34,003 nucleotides of DNA from Sphacelaria rigidula (taxonomy: Eukaryota; Phaeophyceae; Sphacelariales): the NCBI GenBank assembly GCA_964200075.2, contig CAXNAA020000028.1:1-34003 (forward strand), written 5' to 3'. Below the pieces are notes generated by a model, which was not told the DNA's origin, made no database searches, and worked only from the letters and a program-made list of their open reading frames with translations. Within the stretch, counting starts at the first letter, position 1, and every line of letters starts with the position of its first letter. The translations under genes were made by a program, and so were the position numbers. Below are positions 31,101-34,003 of this stretch, one piece after another.

Positions 31101-32883
31101 AGAACTAGATGGCGTACATGCTGTTCTTCCCTCTGGCAATAAGTTTCCCCGCTGTCTTGACAGTTTCGATTCACATGAAAGGTGGTGCATGTTCCGAGTA
31201 GACTCATCTGGAGCATAGGATATGCCATGTTTTGCGCACCATACAGGTGTGTTGATCACCGACCAGCGTATTCTGATGAAGGGTCCGGTTCTTTCGCTTG
31301 GGTTCGTCCCCACTACCCAAGGTAAGCCGGAGAGACAAGAGAGAGCAACAGGCCTTAAAACACCTGAAAGCTCGCCTGATCAAGCGAAGGGAGGCCCTGG
31401 CCATCCGAAAGGCAGTGGTGAGTTTTGATCGCTTGAGGCACTTGATGTCCTGCCCCCGTGCGAAGACTTTGGTTATGATCCAGGATTATATTCCCGTGGA
31501 GCACTATTCGATTCCGATGCACAGCCCAGGAAAGCGCAGAAAAAGCTCGCTATTGAATCTCATAATGGTCGACAAATTCCGAGATCATGTATCCCTCTGA
31601 TCCGATGGTAATGTCCCTGCATACTGCTTTGGTTTAGGTTTCGGCAGAGTTGGAACGATCCCTTGTTCATGGCATGCGGGCTTTCGAGCGCGTAAATCGC
31701 ACCATCCAACGTCTTTGCAACGGCTATACCTCCTTACCGGGTTTGCTTGAGTGGAGTCGCACGGCCGCTGCTCGCATGGAGGGAGGAGCGAGATATGTGG
31801 AATGCGACGGGGTCGACACGAGCGACCATCCACCCTCAGATAGCGAAAATAGCGAAGGCGAGCATTTGAAAGGACTTGGAAGACGGGCCACAGGGACCAC
31901 TAGCCGACCGCAGAAGTCCTCGATTCAGCAATCACCGCAACGTGATGGTAGTGAAAACAAATCAACAGAGATGACGTTCGAACGTAAACCGTTTTCGGAC
32001 CCTCGTAGACACGTTTCATACTCTCCAACAAATCGAGGCAGCGACGCACGCACCTCCACCATTGCTGCTTCTTCTGGCTCCAGCCGCGCGCCCACCGCGA
32101 CGCAGTTTTGGTACCCTTCCTCCGACAGCCGGTTCGACCTCCCCAAGATGTTGTCGAACGGGGGAAAGGGAGAGAGCTGCGATGCGAAATGCTTGCGAAG
32201 ACGATTAAAAACAGCAGGGCATTGTACGGAGCGTGGCAATAATCACCGCGGGAAGGGTGGTGGTAGTGGTGGTGTCCTGTGCGACGGGGAGTACGAATCG
32301 TCGGCTATGAGATCGTGTTGGAGTGGCATCACCAAGACAGCTTCTAAAATTAGTAACAAACAGAGTGACTTCTCGAGCTTGGGCGACGGCGATCAAACCA
32401 TCAGTAATAACAGTAGCGTATCGAGCTTGCTGCGGGAAGAAATGGCTTTCCGACGCCAGAACGGTGGCTTCCACAGGTGAGAAACCCGATATGGCATTAG
32501 ATGTTTTACTGCCACACGTGTGCTCTTGGGACAGCCTCAGCATGTTCAGTGTACACGTTGATGATGCTCGAAATTGCGTCCTTGTGCCATTGGATAGTGG
32601 AAATTTTGCCTCAAGGGTTGAATAAAATGATCCAATGCGTTCCTCCCTGATCAAGCCTCAGCGTGCTTGGGGAAAATGTGTCAATTTTGTCTGGTCAGAT
32701 GCAGGACGACTGAGGCGACAGGTGGATCATTGTTCATACTGGCGTGACAATTAATCCAGGTCACTAGAGGAAGGGAGAGGATCCGCTAACTCTCGAAGTG
32801 TTCCAGCTCTGGTGCCCCTCAACAACGTGGGGCTTCCGGTGCGCATGCGCCAACAACCTCGACGGACCCGGGAGCTGATGTAG
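8044..32883 (+). CDS. giant multi-exon coiled-coil/low-complexity scaffold-like protein (35-exon model)
   Basis: This is a spliced gene covering most of the window. The model joins 35 exons from ATG 8044 to TAG 32881-32883 and predicts about 3,170 residues. An in-frame TGA lies two codons before the ATG, which supports the start. Nearly all introns are GT..AG with pyrimidine-rich acceptors; one is GC..AG. The N-terminal ~860 residues are short heptad-rich exons; residues ~866-1990 are Ser/Thr/Asp/Glu-rich with 41-residue repeats, an acidic block and R-R-x-S motifs; the rest alternates coiled coils with disordered acidic or Gly/Ser-rich segments. No signal peptide, membrane span or catalytic motif was seen. 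A structural scaffold role is inferred only from composition. I do not recognise a family. The model could be two adjacent genes if one of the weaker junctions (exons 15/16 or 18/19) is false, though phases allow one chain. Each exon is listed separately. Confidence 0.75.
8718..8878 (+). CDS. exon 2 of the giant gene
   Basis: The acceptor follows a long pyrimidine tract (TTTCTTCTTGCTGCACTCTG...GCAG). The reading frame SRVRAIDERWEEVNVRATN is helical and charged, followed by a basic stretch NRRRSARIPAARKRREK that could act as a nuclear-localisation-like or microtubule-binding patch (inference). It exits in phase 1 at G|GTACTA. Confidence 0.82.
9188..9216. repeat. small hairpin within degenerate GTAGTACCGTGG-type repeats
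   Basis: CACCGTGG and CCACGGTG pair around a five-base loop. Similar GTAGTACCGTGG-like words recur from about 9100 to 9310 in intron 2. Confidence 0.6.
10108..10157 (+). repeat. CCTTG microsatellite in intron 2
   Basis: About ten imperfect CCTTG/CGTGC pentamers occur in a row. Intronic; no coding meaning. Confidence 0.9.
10431..10460 (+). repeat. CAGT/CAAT tetranucleotide run in intron 2
   Basis: A short imperfect run of AGTC/AATC tetramers (CAATCAGTCAGTCAGTCAAT...). Intronic. Confidence 0.8.
10787..11106 (+). CDS. exon 3 of the giant gene
   Basis: The frame is clearly coding from at least ATG 10831 (MAWLDEMGNSGRRISRDERL) and runs through a helical Glu/Ala/Gln-rich segment (residues such as LAESQENLAEASQKFEES) to MTDCQ. 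The chosen acceptor (AAGACAG|GC) restores the phase left by exon 2. Exit is phase 0 at CAG|GTGAAG. If exons 1 and 2 belonged to another gene, ATG 10831 would be the likely start. Confidence 0.8.
11359..11459 (+). CDS. exon 4 of the giant gene
   Basis: It reads DAAMMLEQSTKVFTKRLGE and continues as an amphipathic helix. It enters in phase 0 after CGTACAG and exits in phase 2 at AATAG|GTAAGA, a strong donor. An alternative acceptor at about 11332 gives an early stop and was not used. Confidence 0.8.
11846..11951 (+). CDS. exon 5 of the giant gene
   Basis: It reads AQKRELALSSAFREKISGLE onward, a coiled coil with regular Leu/Ile spacing ending VERLLKSLQ. The acceptor TTTTCGAG|C supplies the one base that phase 2 requires. 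It exits in phase 0 at CAG|GTGGGT. The upstream in-frame sequence back to 11646 is open but is not needed for the splice model. Confidence 0.8.
11952..12954 (+). other. intron 5 (about 1 kb)
   Basis: No exon with compatible phase was found. A short coding-like patch (ALTLKADQLDEAI-type reading near 12420-12470) follows a plausible acceptor but has no good donor before a TAG, so it was left out. Otherwise this is simple intron sequence. Confidence 0.5.
12955..13070 (+). CDS. exon 6 of the giant gene
   Basis: It reads EERTHLQFRLSSTEQRASAL and continues as a heptad-rich coiled coil ending GLEDYR. The acceptor is TTGTTGTGCCAG; the phase 2 donor is CG|GTACGC. Confidence 0.85.
13292..13366 (+). 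CDS. exon 7 of the giant gene
   Basis: It reads HRVMQLQHVVAGYEEKARRL then EQIER, a compact coiled-coil exon of 75 nt. Acceptor CTCTCTTCGCCCAG; phase 2 in and phase 2 out at AGAG|GTAATA. Confidence 0.85.
13616..13734 (+). CDS. exon 8 of the giant gene
   Basis: A Pro/Lys-rich linker (EPRLGPVLNKAPKGSPPPVE) leads into a helix TTQLRKLQADVEKLTAENT. It follows a strong pyrimidine tract (TTCTTTTTTGTTTCTGCTG). It exits in phase 1 at ACCG|GTAAGG. Confidence 0.85.
13882..13979 (+). CDS. exon 9 of the giant gene
   Basis: It reads DLVKVNKNLNLELVVLRLNE, a coiled coil, then a basic-Pro end GEPKPKP. The intron before it is the shortest in the gene (147 bp). It exits in phase 0 at CCG|GTGAGT. Confidence 0.85.
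13980..15132 (+). other. intron 9 (about 1.15 kb)
   Basis: No convincing exon was found. It holds several short AGTACAG-type motifs near 14275-14320. Both minus-strand open frames here (14199-14399 and 14470-14775) lack coding character. Confidence 0.5.
15133..15279 (+). CDS. exon 10 of the giant gene
   Basis: The first half is a Ser/Pro/Asp linker (AVPQTSDPGSSPVEDERQYS); the second half is a coiled coil (AAVEEELNNTQQELSRAEAA). Phase 0 at both ends; donor AAG|GTTTGT. Confidence 0.87.
15743..15853 (+). CDS. exon 11 of the giant gene
   Basis: A coiled coil HEKKSLSERVKTLTGELEKE is followed by a short linker ending DVFEE. Acceptor AAATTTACAG; donor GAG|GTAAGC. Phase 0 at both ends. Confidence 0.87.
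16092..16150 (+). repeat. CAA microsatellite in intron 11
   Basis: It is an interrupted run of CAA triplets with two GAC/GAC-like and one ATG interruption. It lies in an intron, upstream of the exon 12 pyrimidine tract, so it is not a polyglutamine or polyasparagine tract in this model. Confidence 0.95.
16321..16524 (+). CDS. exon 12 of the giant gene
   Basis: It starts SLRDALRDLRRGTSDQLSEQ after a long pyrimidine tract, and ends with a strong coiled coil (VEITGLRAELDNAHEELE). Phase 0 at both ends; donor GAG|GTAAAG. Confidence 0.88.
16706..16776 (+). other. candidate cassette exon (71 nt) inside intron 12
   Basis: It has a very good acceptor (GCCTTTACTTCCGCAG) and donor (GCAG|GTGAAT), and reads PEDSRHLYKTLQSLRLLTPQ in phase 0. 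It exits in phase 2, while exon 13 needs phase 0, so inclusion would shift the frame. It was therefore kept out of the main chain. Confidence 0.35.
17008..17280 (+). CDS. exon 13 of the giant gene
   Basis: A Pro/Val/Thr-rich linker (APTQATPAPPPVDVVDEVPP) and an Asp-rich stretch lead to a helical end (AVSQEEAEMSELRRKAEGAG). Two acceptors are in phase (17008 and 17023), as are two donors (GCT|GTGAGT at 17220 and GTG|GTGAGA at 17280). I prefer 17280 because the extra 20 residues look like coiled coil. Confidence 0.75.
17352..17366 (+). repeat. poly-G run in intron 13
   Basis: It is a run of 15 G residues. It is likely a slippage-prone site and a possible assembly or sequencing weak spot; no function is implied. 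Confidence 0.9.
17800..17926 (+). CDS. exon 14 of the giant gene
   Basis: It reads AQWHFQKAEKMYSDVVDCCG then EGLSSVEHVLRDRAA, helical and followed by a short charged end. Acceptor CAAACAACCAG; it exits in phase 1 at AAAG|GTAAGC. Confidence 0.82.
18328..18434 (+). CDS. exon 15 of the giant gene (3' end uncertain)
   Basis: Phase 1 entry after CGCCATCAG restores Glu, then VDEDAAASIQQALALALERA and LLLRETLLGR. The frame continues as coiled-coil-like sequence (ACEAEKQARRQRE) to about 18512, so the true donor may be later. The shown end uses AGG|GTCAGG, which is phase 0 but a poor donor; ACA|GTGGTC at 18509 is another. A possible extra exon (18686-18786, donor GAG|GTAAAG, phase 0 out) would need a phase 1 donor here. 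Confidence 0.65.
18961..19059 (+). CDS. exon 16 of the giant gene
   Basis: It reads LLTEQATAEAEASKAATLDR then ENRSLVEQLHEKQ, a coiled coil. Acceptor GTCGTCGATAG; donor CAA|GTGAGC. Phase 0 at both ends. Confidence 0.82.
19279..19527 (+). CDS. exon 17 of the giant gene
   Basis: It contains a Pro/Val-rich linker (VLPVPVEPVLESKAVTPPVA), a basic patch and a helical end (VAEAEMWRRRYEHLAGLLAD). The acceptor used is CTACTCTCTGAAACGATAG in phase 0; donor AAG|GTAATG. Confidence 0.82.
19826..20806 (+). CDS. exon 18 of the giant gene: 41-residue repeat exon
   Basis: This large exon of 327 residues is disordered in composition. A basic Arg/Pro/Thr start is followed by four 41-residue repeats and a Gly/Gln/Thr-rich end. 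The repeats carry R-R-D-S-C-D-S and a Q-T core (see the repeat entry). The frame-consistent end is GTT|GTGTAAGT in phase 0; the better-looking donor two bases later (GT|GTAAGT) would put the next exon out of frame. If unspliced, a TAA follows immediately. Confidence 0.82.
20129..20580 (+). repeat. coding tandem repeat, 123 bp (41 residues), about 3.7 copies
   Basis: Copies begin at 20129, 20252, 20375 and 20498. Copies 1-3 are closely similar, including third-codon positions; copy 4 is diverged. Conserved core: TRRDSCDSAMQTEIGLQQN, becoming TRKNSCDGVTQTAV in copy 4. All six frames are relatively open here, giving antisense open frames that are shadows. Recent duplication by unequal exchange or slippage is the likely origin. 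Confidence 0.95.
20983..21729 (+). CDS. exon 19 of the giant gene: acidic exon
   Basis: It is a 249-residue exon, Thr/Ser-rich first, then strongly acidic (for example KYNDDDDSTVELGRD), then a short helical segment (SFEETYEKIDEEILLDKLLN) and QLVLNLLKSRGNG. Acceptor CGACGCCAG; donor AAT|GTGAGC in phase 0. The frame stays open to a TGA at 21831, which is taken as intron read-through. Confidence 0.82.
22027..22128 (+). CDS. exon 20 of the giant gene
   Basis: It reads ETNGDSTGANCSECPLLRRE then LDARLVQLESLKGQ, a coiled coil with a Cys pair (C-S-E-C). Acceptor GGGTTTCTAAG; donor CAG|GTGGGT. Phase 0 at both ends. Confidence 0.83.
22466..22600 (+). CDS. exon 21 of the giant gene
   Basis: It reads LAAVESDLEDSEHRVYSLSS then a coiled coil through KRKLAKHSNMLRRAQSFADE. 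The best 3' boundary is GAG|GCAAGT, a GC donor, in phase 0. Reading through continues to a TAA at about 22693 with lower coding quality. Confidence 0.8.
22601..22931 (+). other. intron 21 with a GC donor
   Basis: The exon 21 frame ends best at GAG|GCAAGTAC, the usual GC-AG intron donor form, and the acceptor is CTTCAG|GTG at 22931/22932. It is the only intron in the model that does not begin GT. Confidence 0.65.
22932..23628 (+). CDS. exon 22 of the giant gene: basic R-R-x-S exon
   Basis: It is a 232-residue disordered exon. A short helix (CARTLKEVFDKVG) is followed by Ser/Arg/Asn-rich sequence with five R-R/K-R-x-S motifs (about 23190-23413) and a Gly-rich acidic end. Acceptor TCTTATCACTTCAG; it exits in phase 1 at AAAAAG|GTGGGA, and the following exon's GT completes Gly. 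R-R-x-S matches the basophilic kinase (PKA/PKG type) consensus; actual phosphorylation is inference. Confidence 0.83.
23913..24616 (+). CDS. exon 23 of the giant gene
   Basis: This 234-residue exon is rich in Ser, Ala, Glu, Gly and Asn, has no repeats, and is likely disordered. It includes EVDNGEDLMELGTGGDN and a Lys/Thr-rich later part, ending KSLIAYAE. Acceptor GCACTTGTCACAG in phase 1; donor GAG|GTGTGT in phase 0. Confidence 0.82.
24820..25011 (+). CDS. exon 24 of the giant gene
   Basis: It reads AAARCKLAIEALEDASFTLS, a charged linker, then a helix QEQQMQTLLDIYRDLKAGMM ending EWGVE. Acceptor GCACTTCAG; donor GAG|GTGAAG. Phase 0 at both ends. Confidence 0.85.
25304..25486 (+). CDS. exon 25 of the giant gene
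   Basis: It reads AMAALLVEVTKTAAKHGAMS, a Gly/Ser/Asn linker, then a basic helix KRRQRVKLLKAQE. Acceptor CTAATTGTGCAG; donor GAG|GTGCGT. Phase 0 at both ends. Confidence 0.85.
25518..25600 (+). repeat. tRNA-like (SINE-head) element in intron 25
   Basis: It has an A-box-like TGGCTCAGTTCGTA and a B-box GGTTCGAATCT 40-50 bases apart, as in RNA polymerase III internal promoters. The anticodon stem (GCAAC/GTTGC) can pair but encloses an 8-base loop, and no acceptor stem pairs. It is more like a tRNA-derived SINE head than a working tRNA. The body may extend to about 25750. Confidence 0.6.
26170..26283 (+). CDS. exon 26 of the giant gene
   Basis: It reads VVLREVIDALGGWKAAVYFE then EGGVNLDVEIGAWPVEDQ. 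This is less coiled than its neighbours and has aromatic and hydrophobic residues that suggest a small folded patch. Acceptor CTGGCTTTTTCAG; donor CAG|GTATCG. Phase 0 at both ends. Confidence 0.82.
26605..26784 (+). CDS. exon 27 of the giant gene (3' end uncertain)
   Basis: It reads VSMLCALNDFLRKELDQKGK and a coiled coil through LARLRAAQAEAEEARSRPQP. Two phase 0 donors fit: GAC|GTGAGG at 26754 and GAG|GTGGGA at 26784. The later one adds VRQEPSSPEE, which matches the acidic start of exon 28. Confidence 0.75.
27095..27230 (+). other. candidate alternative exon A in intron 27
   Basis: The acceptor TTAGTGTGCAG and strong donor ACTG|GTGAGA flank an open frame containing LAHELSFEPDHLLLLFTT. It is phase 0 in and phase 1 out, compatible with exon 27 before it and candidate exon B (27712) after it. 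It is outside the main chain because exon 27 already joins exon 28 in phase. Confidence 0.3.
27712..27911 (+). other. candidate alternative terminal exon B in intron 27
   Basis: It enters in phase 1 after CAATTGCAG, which fits candidate exon A, and reads through EILCVAAKLRRSMPFVAEYL and DESKKRYDPFPLAILLFLE to a TGA. Composition is protein-like and hydrophobic, unlike the rest of this gene. It could be a shorter isoform's C-terminus or a chance open frame. Confidence 0.3.
28078..28534 (+). CDS. exon 28 of the giant gene: acidic exon (3' end uncertain)
   Basis: It reads SPEETPEEEQPQNIAQEILP, then a very acidic disordered region (TEEPAEDEAGEKEEERC) and Pro/Gln-rich end. Acceptor GCTACCTTTGTAG in phase 0. 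Two phase 1 donors are possible: CTGG|GTAATG (28513) and CCTG|GTACGA (28534). Confidence 0.78.
28747..28852 (+). CDS. exon 29 of the giant gene
   Basis: It reads ADDTKDAEIKKLRAELNTAL then a coiled coil through REDLRVEKDR. Acceptor GCATACATTCACAG in phase 1; it exits in phase 2 at ACAG|GTGCTA, a weak but usable donor. Confidence 0.8.
29041..30052 (+). CDS. exon 30 of the giant gene (largest exon)
   Basis: This 1,012-nt exon begins with a helix (KQAEDAERRAKQREEARFNA and AERRAVADLREALTKAVCAV), passes through a long Gly/Ser/Thr disordered middle, and ends with NIQEALAAAHHAASAVQSFT and a helical DALQADASWARSLSTFVRGK. The acceptor follows a strong pyrimidine tract; the phase 0 donor is GAG|GTGACT, with the frame open to a TGA at 30088. 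Confidence 0.82.
30496..30567 (+). CDS. exon 31 of the giant gene (both ends uncertain)
   Basis: The core REIEILTEAQRELKNNLRGL is clear coiled coil. Three AGs lie close together in GAAAGAGAG; the third is in phase 0. Donor TAC|GTGAGT is strong, but the frame continues VSADAADVIRSLRTTLRGVN to CAG|GTCAGG at 30633, also phase 0, so a 138-nt form is possible. Confidence 0.7.
30901..31098 (+). CDS. exon 32 of the giant gene
   Basis: It reads VRFLEKQLCLAQEASDVEGG and a continuous coiled coil through RALDLKSLEIGMKIKLLETD. Acceptor TATTGCTACACAG; donor GAG|GTAGAA. Phase 0 at both ends. Confidence 0.85.
31322..31417 (+). CDS. exon 33 of the giant gene
   Basis: It reads VSRRDKREQQALKHLKARLI then KRREALAIRKAV, a strongly basic helix. 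Acceptor CCCCACTACCCAAG; donor GTG|GTGAGT. Phase 0 at both ends. Confidence 0.85.
31638..32476 (+). CDS. exon 34 of the giant gene
   Basis: It begins VSAELERSLVHGMRAFERVN and a helical, partly aromatic segment (IQRLCNGYTSLPGLLEWSRT), then a long Ser/Arg/Gly/Asn-rich tail with a Gly run (GKGGGSGG). It exits in phase 2 at CCACAG|GTGAGA, a near-perfect donor. Without splicing, a TGA follows at once, so the final exon depends on this junction. Confidence 0.82.
32760..32883 (+). CDS. exon 35 of the giant gene (C-terminus)
   Basis: After AATTAATCCAG one base completes Arg, then SLEEGRGSANSRSVPALVPL and a basic end PVRMRQQPRRTRELM before TAG 32881. The phase matches exon 34. This is the only terminal exon I could fit; it is short, so the call rests on phase, length and protein-like composition. 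Confidence 0.65.
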
Positions 32884-33590
32884 ACTAATGACACACGCTC
32901 CACGATGGGTGGAGGTTGCATCATCACCCTGCAACTGCGTATCTGGGGATTCTACGCCGGACCCCGAACCACTAAGGACAGTAGATGTACATGGGTGATC
33001 AGAGTGTATGGTACCGCCTACTGCGTACCACGTGTAGTCAATGTGGGGTCTTGGTTGAGGATAGCCGTTGCCGTCGTTATGGCCAGAGTTTCGGCTACAT
33101 GATAAGTACTCGCAGATTGTTCCATTATATTCATGCTTGACGCCTATGATGCCAAGTATATAAATGTTTATTTAAAAAAGGTGTTTCGTGTATCGAGAAA
33201 GTAGCTGTTCTGACCCCCAACTGTGGCGTAGTTTATCTCAGTTCATCCGAGGGGGATGCGAGCATAGCAGGTCATCTGTTGGATCGGCTTCAATTTCACT
33301 TGAAACAATTATTCATTATCAAGACGGATTCCGTTTGCGGCCGAGAGGTTTACCCTTGGAATACGAGCTGTGGTCGACTTGTGAACGACATCACTTTGAG
33401 TTTGAAAAAAGCGATAAAATTGTGCCGATTCAGTCAAAGCGTTCATTGGTTTCTCGGTGCATTGAACCTTGAAAACTCGAAAGCGTGGCCTGAGCGACCG
33501 CTGATGTGCTTTTTCGATATTTAGTACTCCATGTGTGAAGGTGCGGAGACGCGCGCGCGCGGGGGGGGAGGGGTAGACCACAAATGGATG
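32884..33590. other. 3' flank, no supported gene
   Basis: This holds the presumed 3' untranslated region of the giant gene. AT-rich sequence with TATAAATGTTTATTTAAAAAAG at about 33158-33179 might lie near the 3' end, but no definite polyadenylation signal is claimed. A CG run and a G run lie near 33550-33570. Confidence 0.4.
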
Positions 33591-33594
33591 AAAT

Positions 33595-33780
33595 ACGGCC
33601 AGCCTCGAACCTCCGACCTGCGCTATAGATCAGTGAGTTGCCTTATCCATGCAGTGTGACGGTTTAAGAGATAACCAACTAGACTACTGACCAGTCAGCG
33701 CTGACTTGGTCAGTTGTCTAGTTGGATATCTCTTAAACCGTCACAAAAGTTAGTCGCTGGTTCGATTCCCGTCGGACGCA
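33595..33780. repeat. divergent tRNA-like pair sharing an 89-nt palindrome
   Basis: Bases 33656-33699 and 33700-33744 are reverse complements with two mismatches and one extra base, centred on GTCAGCGCTGAC. Each arm carries an A-box-like TCTAGTTGG(T/A)TAT reading outward. The plus-strand half continues to a B-box GGTTCGATTCC at about 33759; the minus-strand half to GGTTCGAGGCT at about 33602-33612. Neither gives a full cloverleaf with a paired acceptor stem, so they are tRNA-derived elements rather than working tRNAs. Confidence 0.7.
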
Positions 33781-33802
33781 CTTTCTTTGAAGAAAAAAAT
33801 GA

Positions 33803-33870
33803 GGAGAGAAAACCTCGGGTAAAAAATTGGTCCCAAGGAGAGAAAACCGCAGTAAAACATTGGCCCAAAA
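33803..33870 (+). repeat. two-copy 34-bp tandem repeat beside the tRNA-like pair
   Basis: GGAGAGAAAACC...TTGGTCCCAA (33803) and GGAGAGAAAACC...TTGGCCCAAA (33837) are tandem copies. They may be the body or tail of the tRNA-derived element. Confidence 0.7.
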
Positions 33871-34003
33871 GGAAAAGGGTGGGGTTTAGCCTGGTGGCTA
33901 TTTTTGGAATGTACTGCTAAGGACCCCGGTGCACACACTCTGGGAACGAGTGGGGGAGACGAGTAACTCGAGGATACGGTGAAAGCGACAACAGTAGAGG
34001 TCC

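Noticed and set aside
32905-33524. Open frames downstream of the last exon as a separate small gene
   Set aside because: Short, overlapping, no motif, no splice-consistent extension, and the interval is better explained as 3' flank.
33690-33785. Functional plus-strand tRNA gene
   Set aside because: A- and B-box words are present, but no acceptor stem pairs with the CGGACGC end and no standard anticodon arm forms.

Overview
The window looks like nuclear DNA of an intron-rich eukaryote. There are no bacterial-style operons, base composition is roughly balanced, and one reading frame can be followed across dozens of short exons bounded by GT..AG introns with pyrimidine-rich 3' ends. Microsatellites (CAA, CCTTG, CAG/CAGCA, CAGT, poly-C, poly-G), minisatellites and tRNA-like (SINE-type) elements are common. 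My best guess is a stramenopile alga, perhaps a brown alga; this rests on overall style, not on a recognised marker gene.

Layout. Bases 1-8040 are repeat-rich and appear largely intergenic: a 51-bp tandem repeat at the left edge that reads as a 17-residue repeat with an in-frame stop, a ~114-bp satellite (1261-1733), a hairpin-containing ~58-bp repeat (2508-2660), an inverted pair and a direct pair of diverged dispersed repeats between 4.08 and 6.74 kb, and a few weak coding-like relics. Bases 8044-32883 hold one very large plus-strand gene, modelled here as 35 exons with 34 introns (147 to about 1900 bp), encoding about 3,170 residues. Bases 32884-34003 are 3' flank and contain a near-perfect 89-nt palindrome made from two divergent tRNA-like 5' halves.

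The protein. I do not recognise a catalytic or named domain. The N-terminal third alternates short coiled-coil exons with Pro/Ser linkers. The middle (exons 18-23) is built of large low-complexity exons: four 41-residue repeats each carrying a Q-T core that resembles dynein light chain LC8 binding sites, a very acidic stretch, and a basic region with five R-R/K-R-x-S motifs. The C-terminal third returns to coiled coils (exons 24-33) and ends in a Ser/Gly-rich tail and a short basic C-terminus. This is the architecture of a scaffold protein, for example cytoskeletal, basal-body or centrosomal, but that role is inference.

Confidence is high that most exons are coding and belong to one strand and frame chain. 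It is lower for the ends of exons 13, 15, 18, 27, 28 and 31, where several phase-compatible donors exist. Phases were used while building the model, so their agreement is only partly independent evidence.
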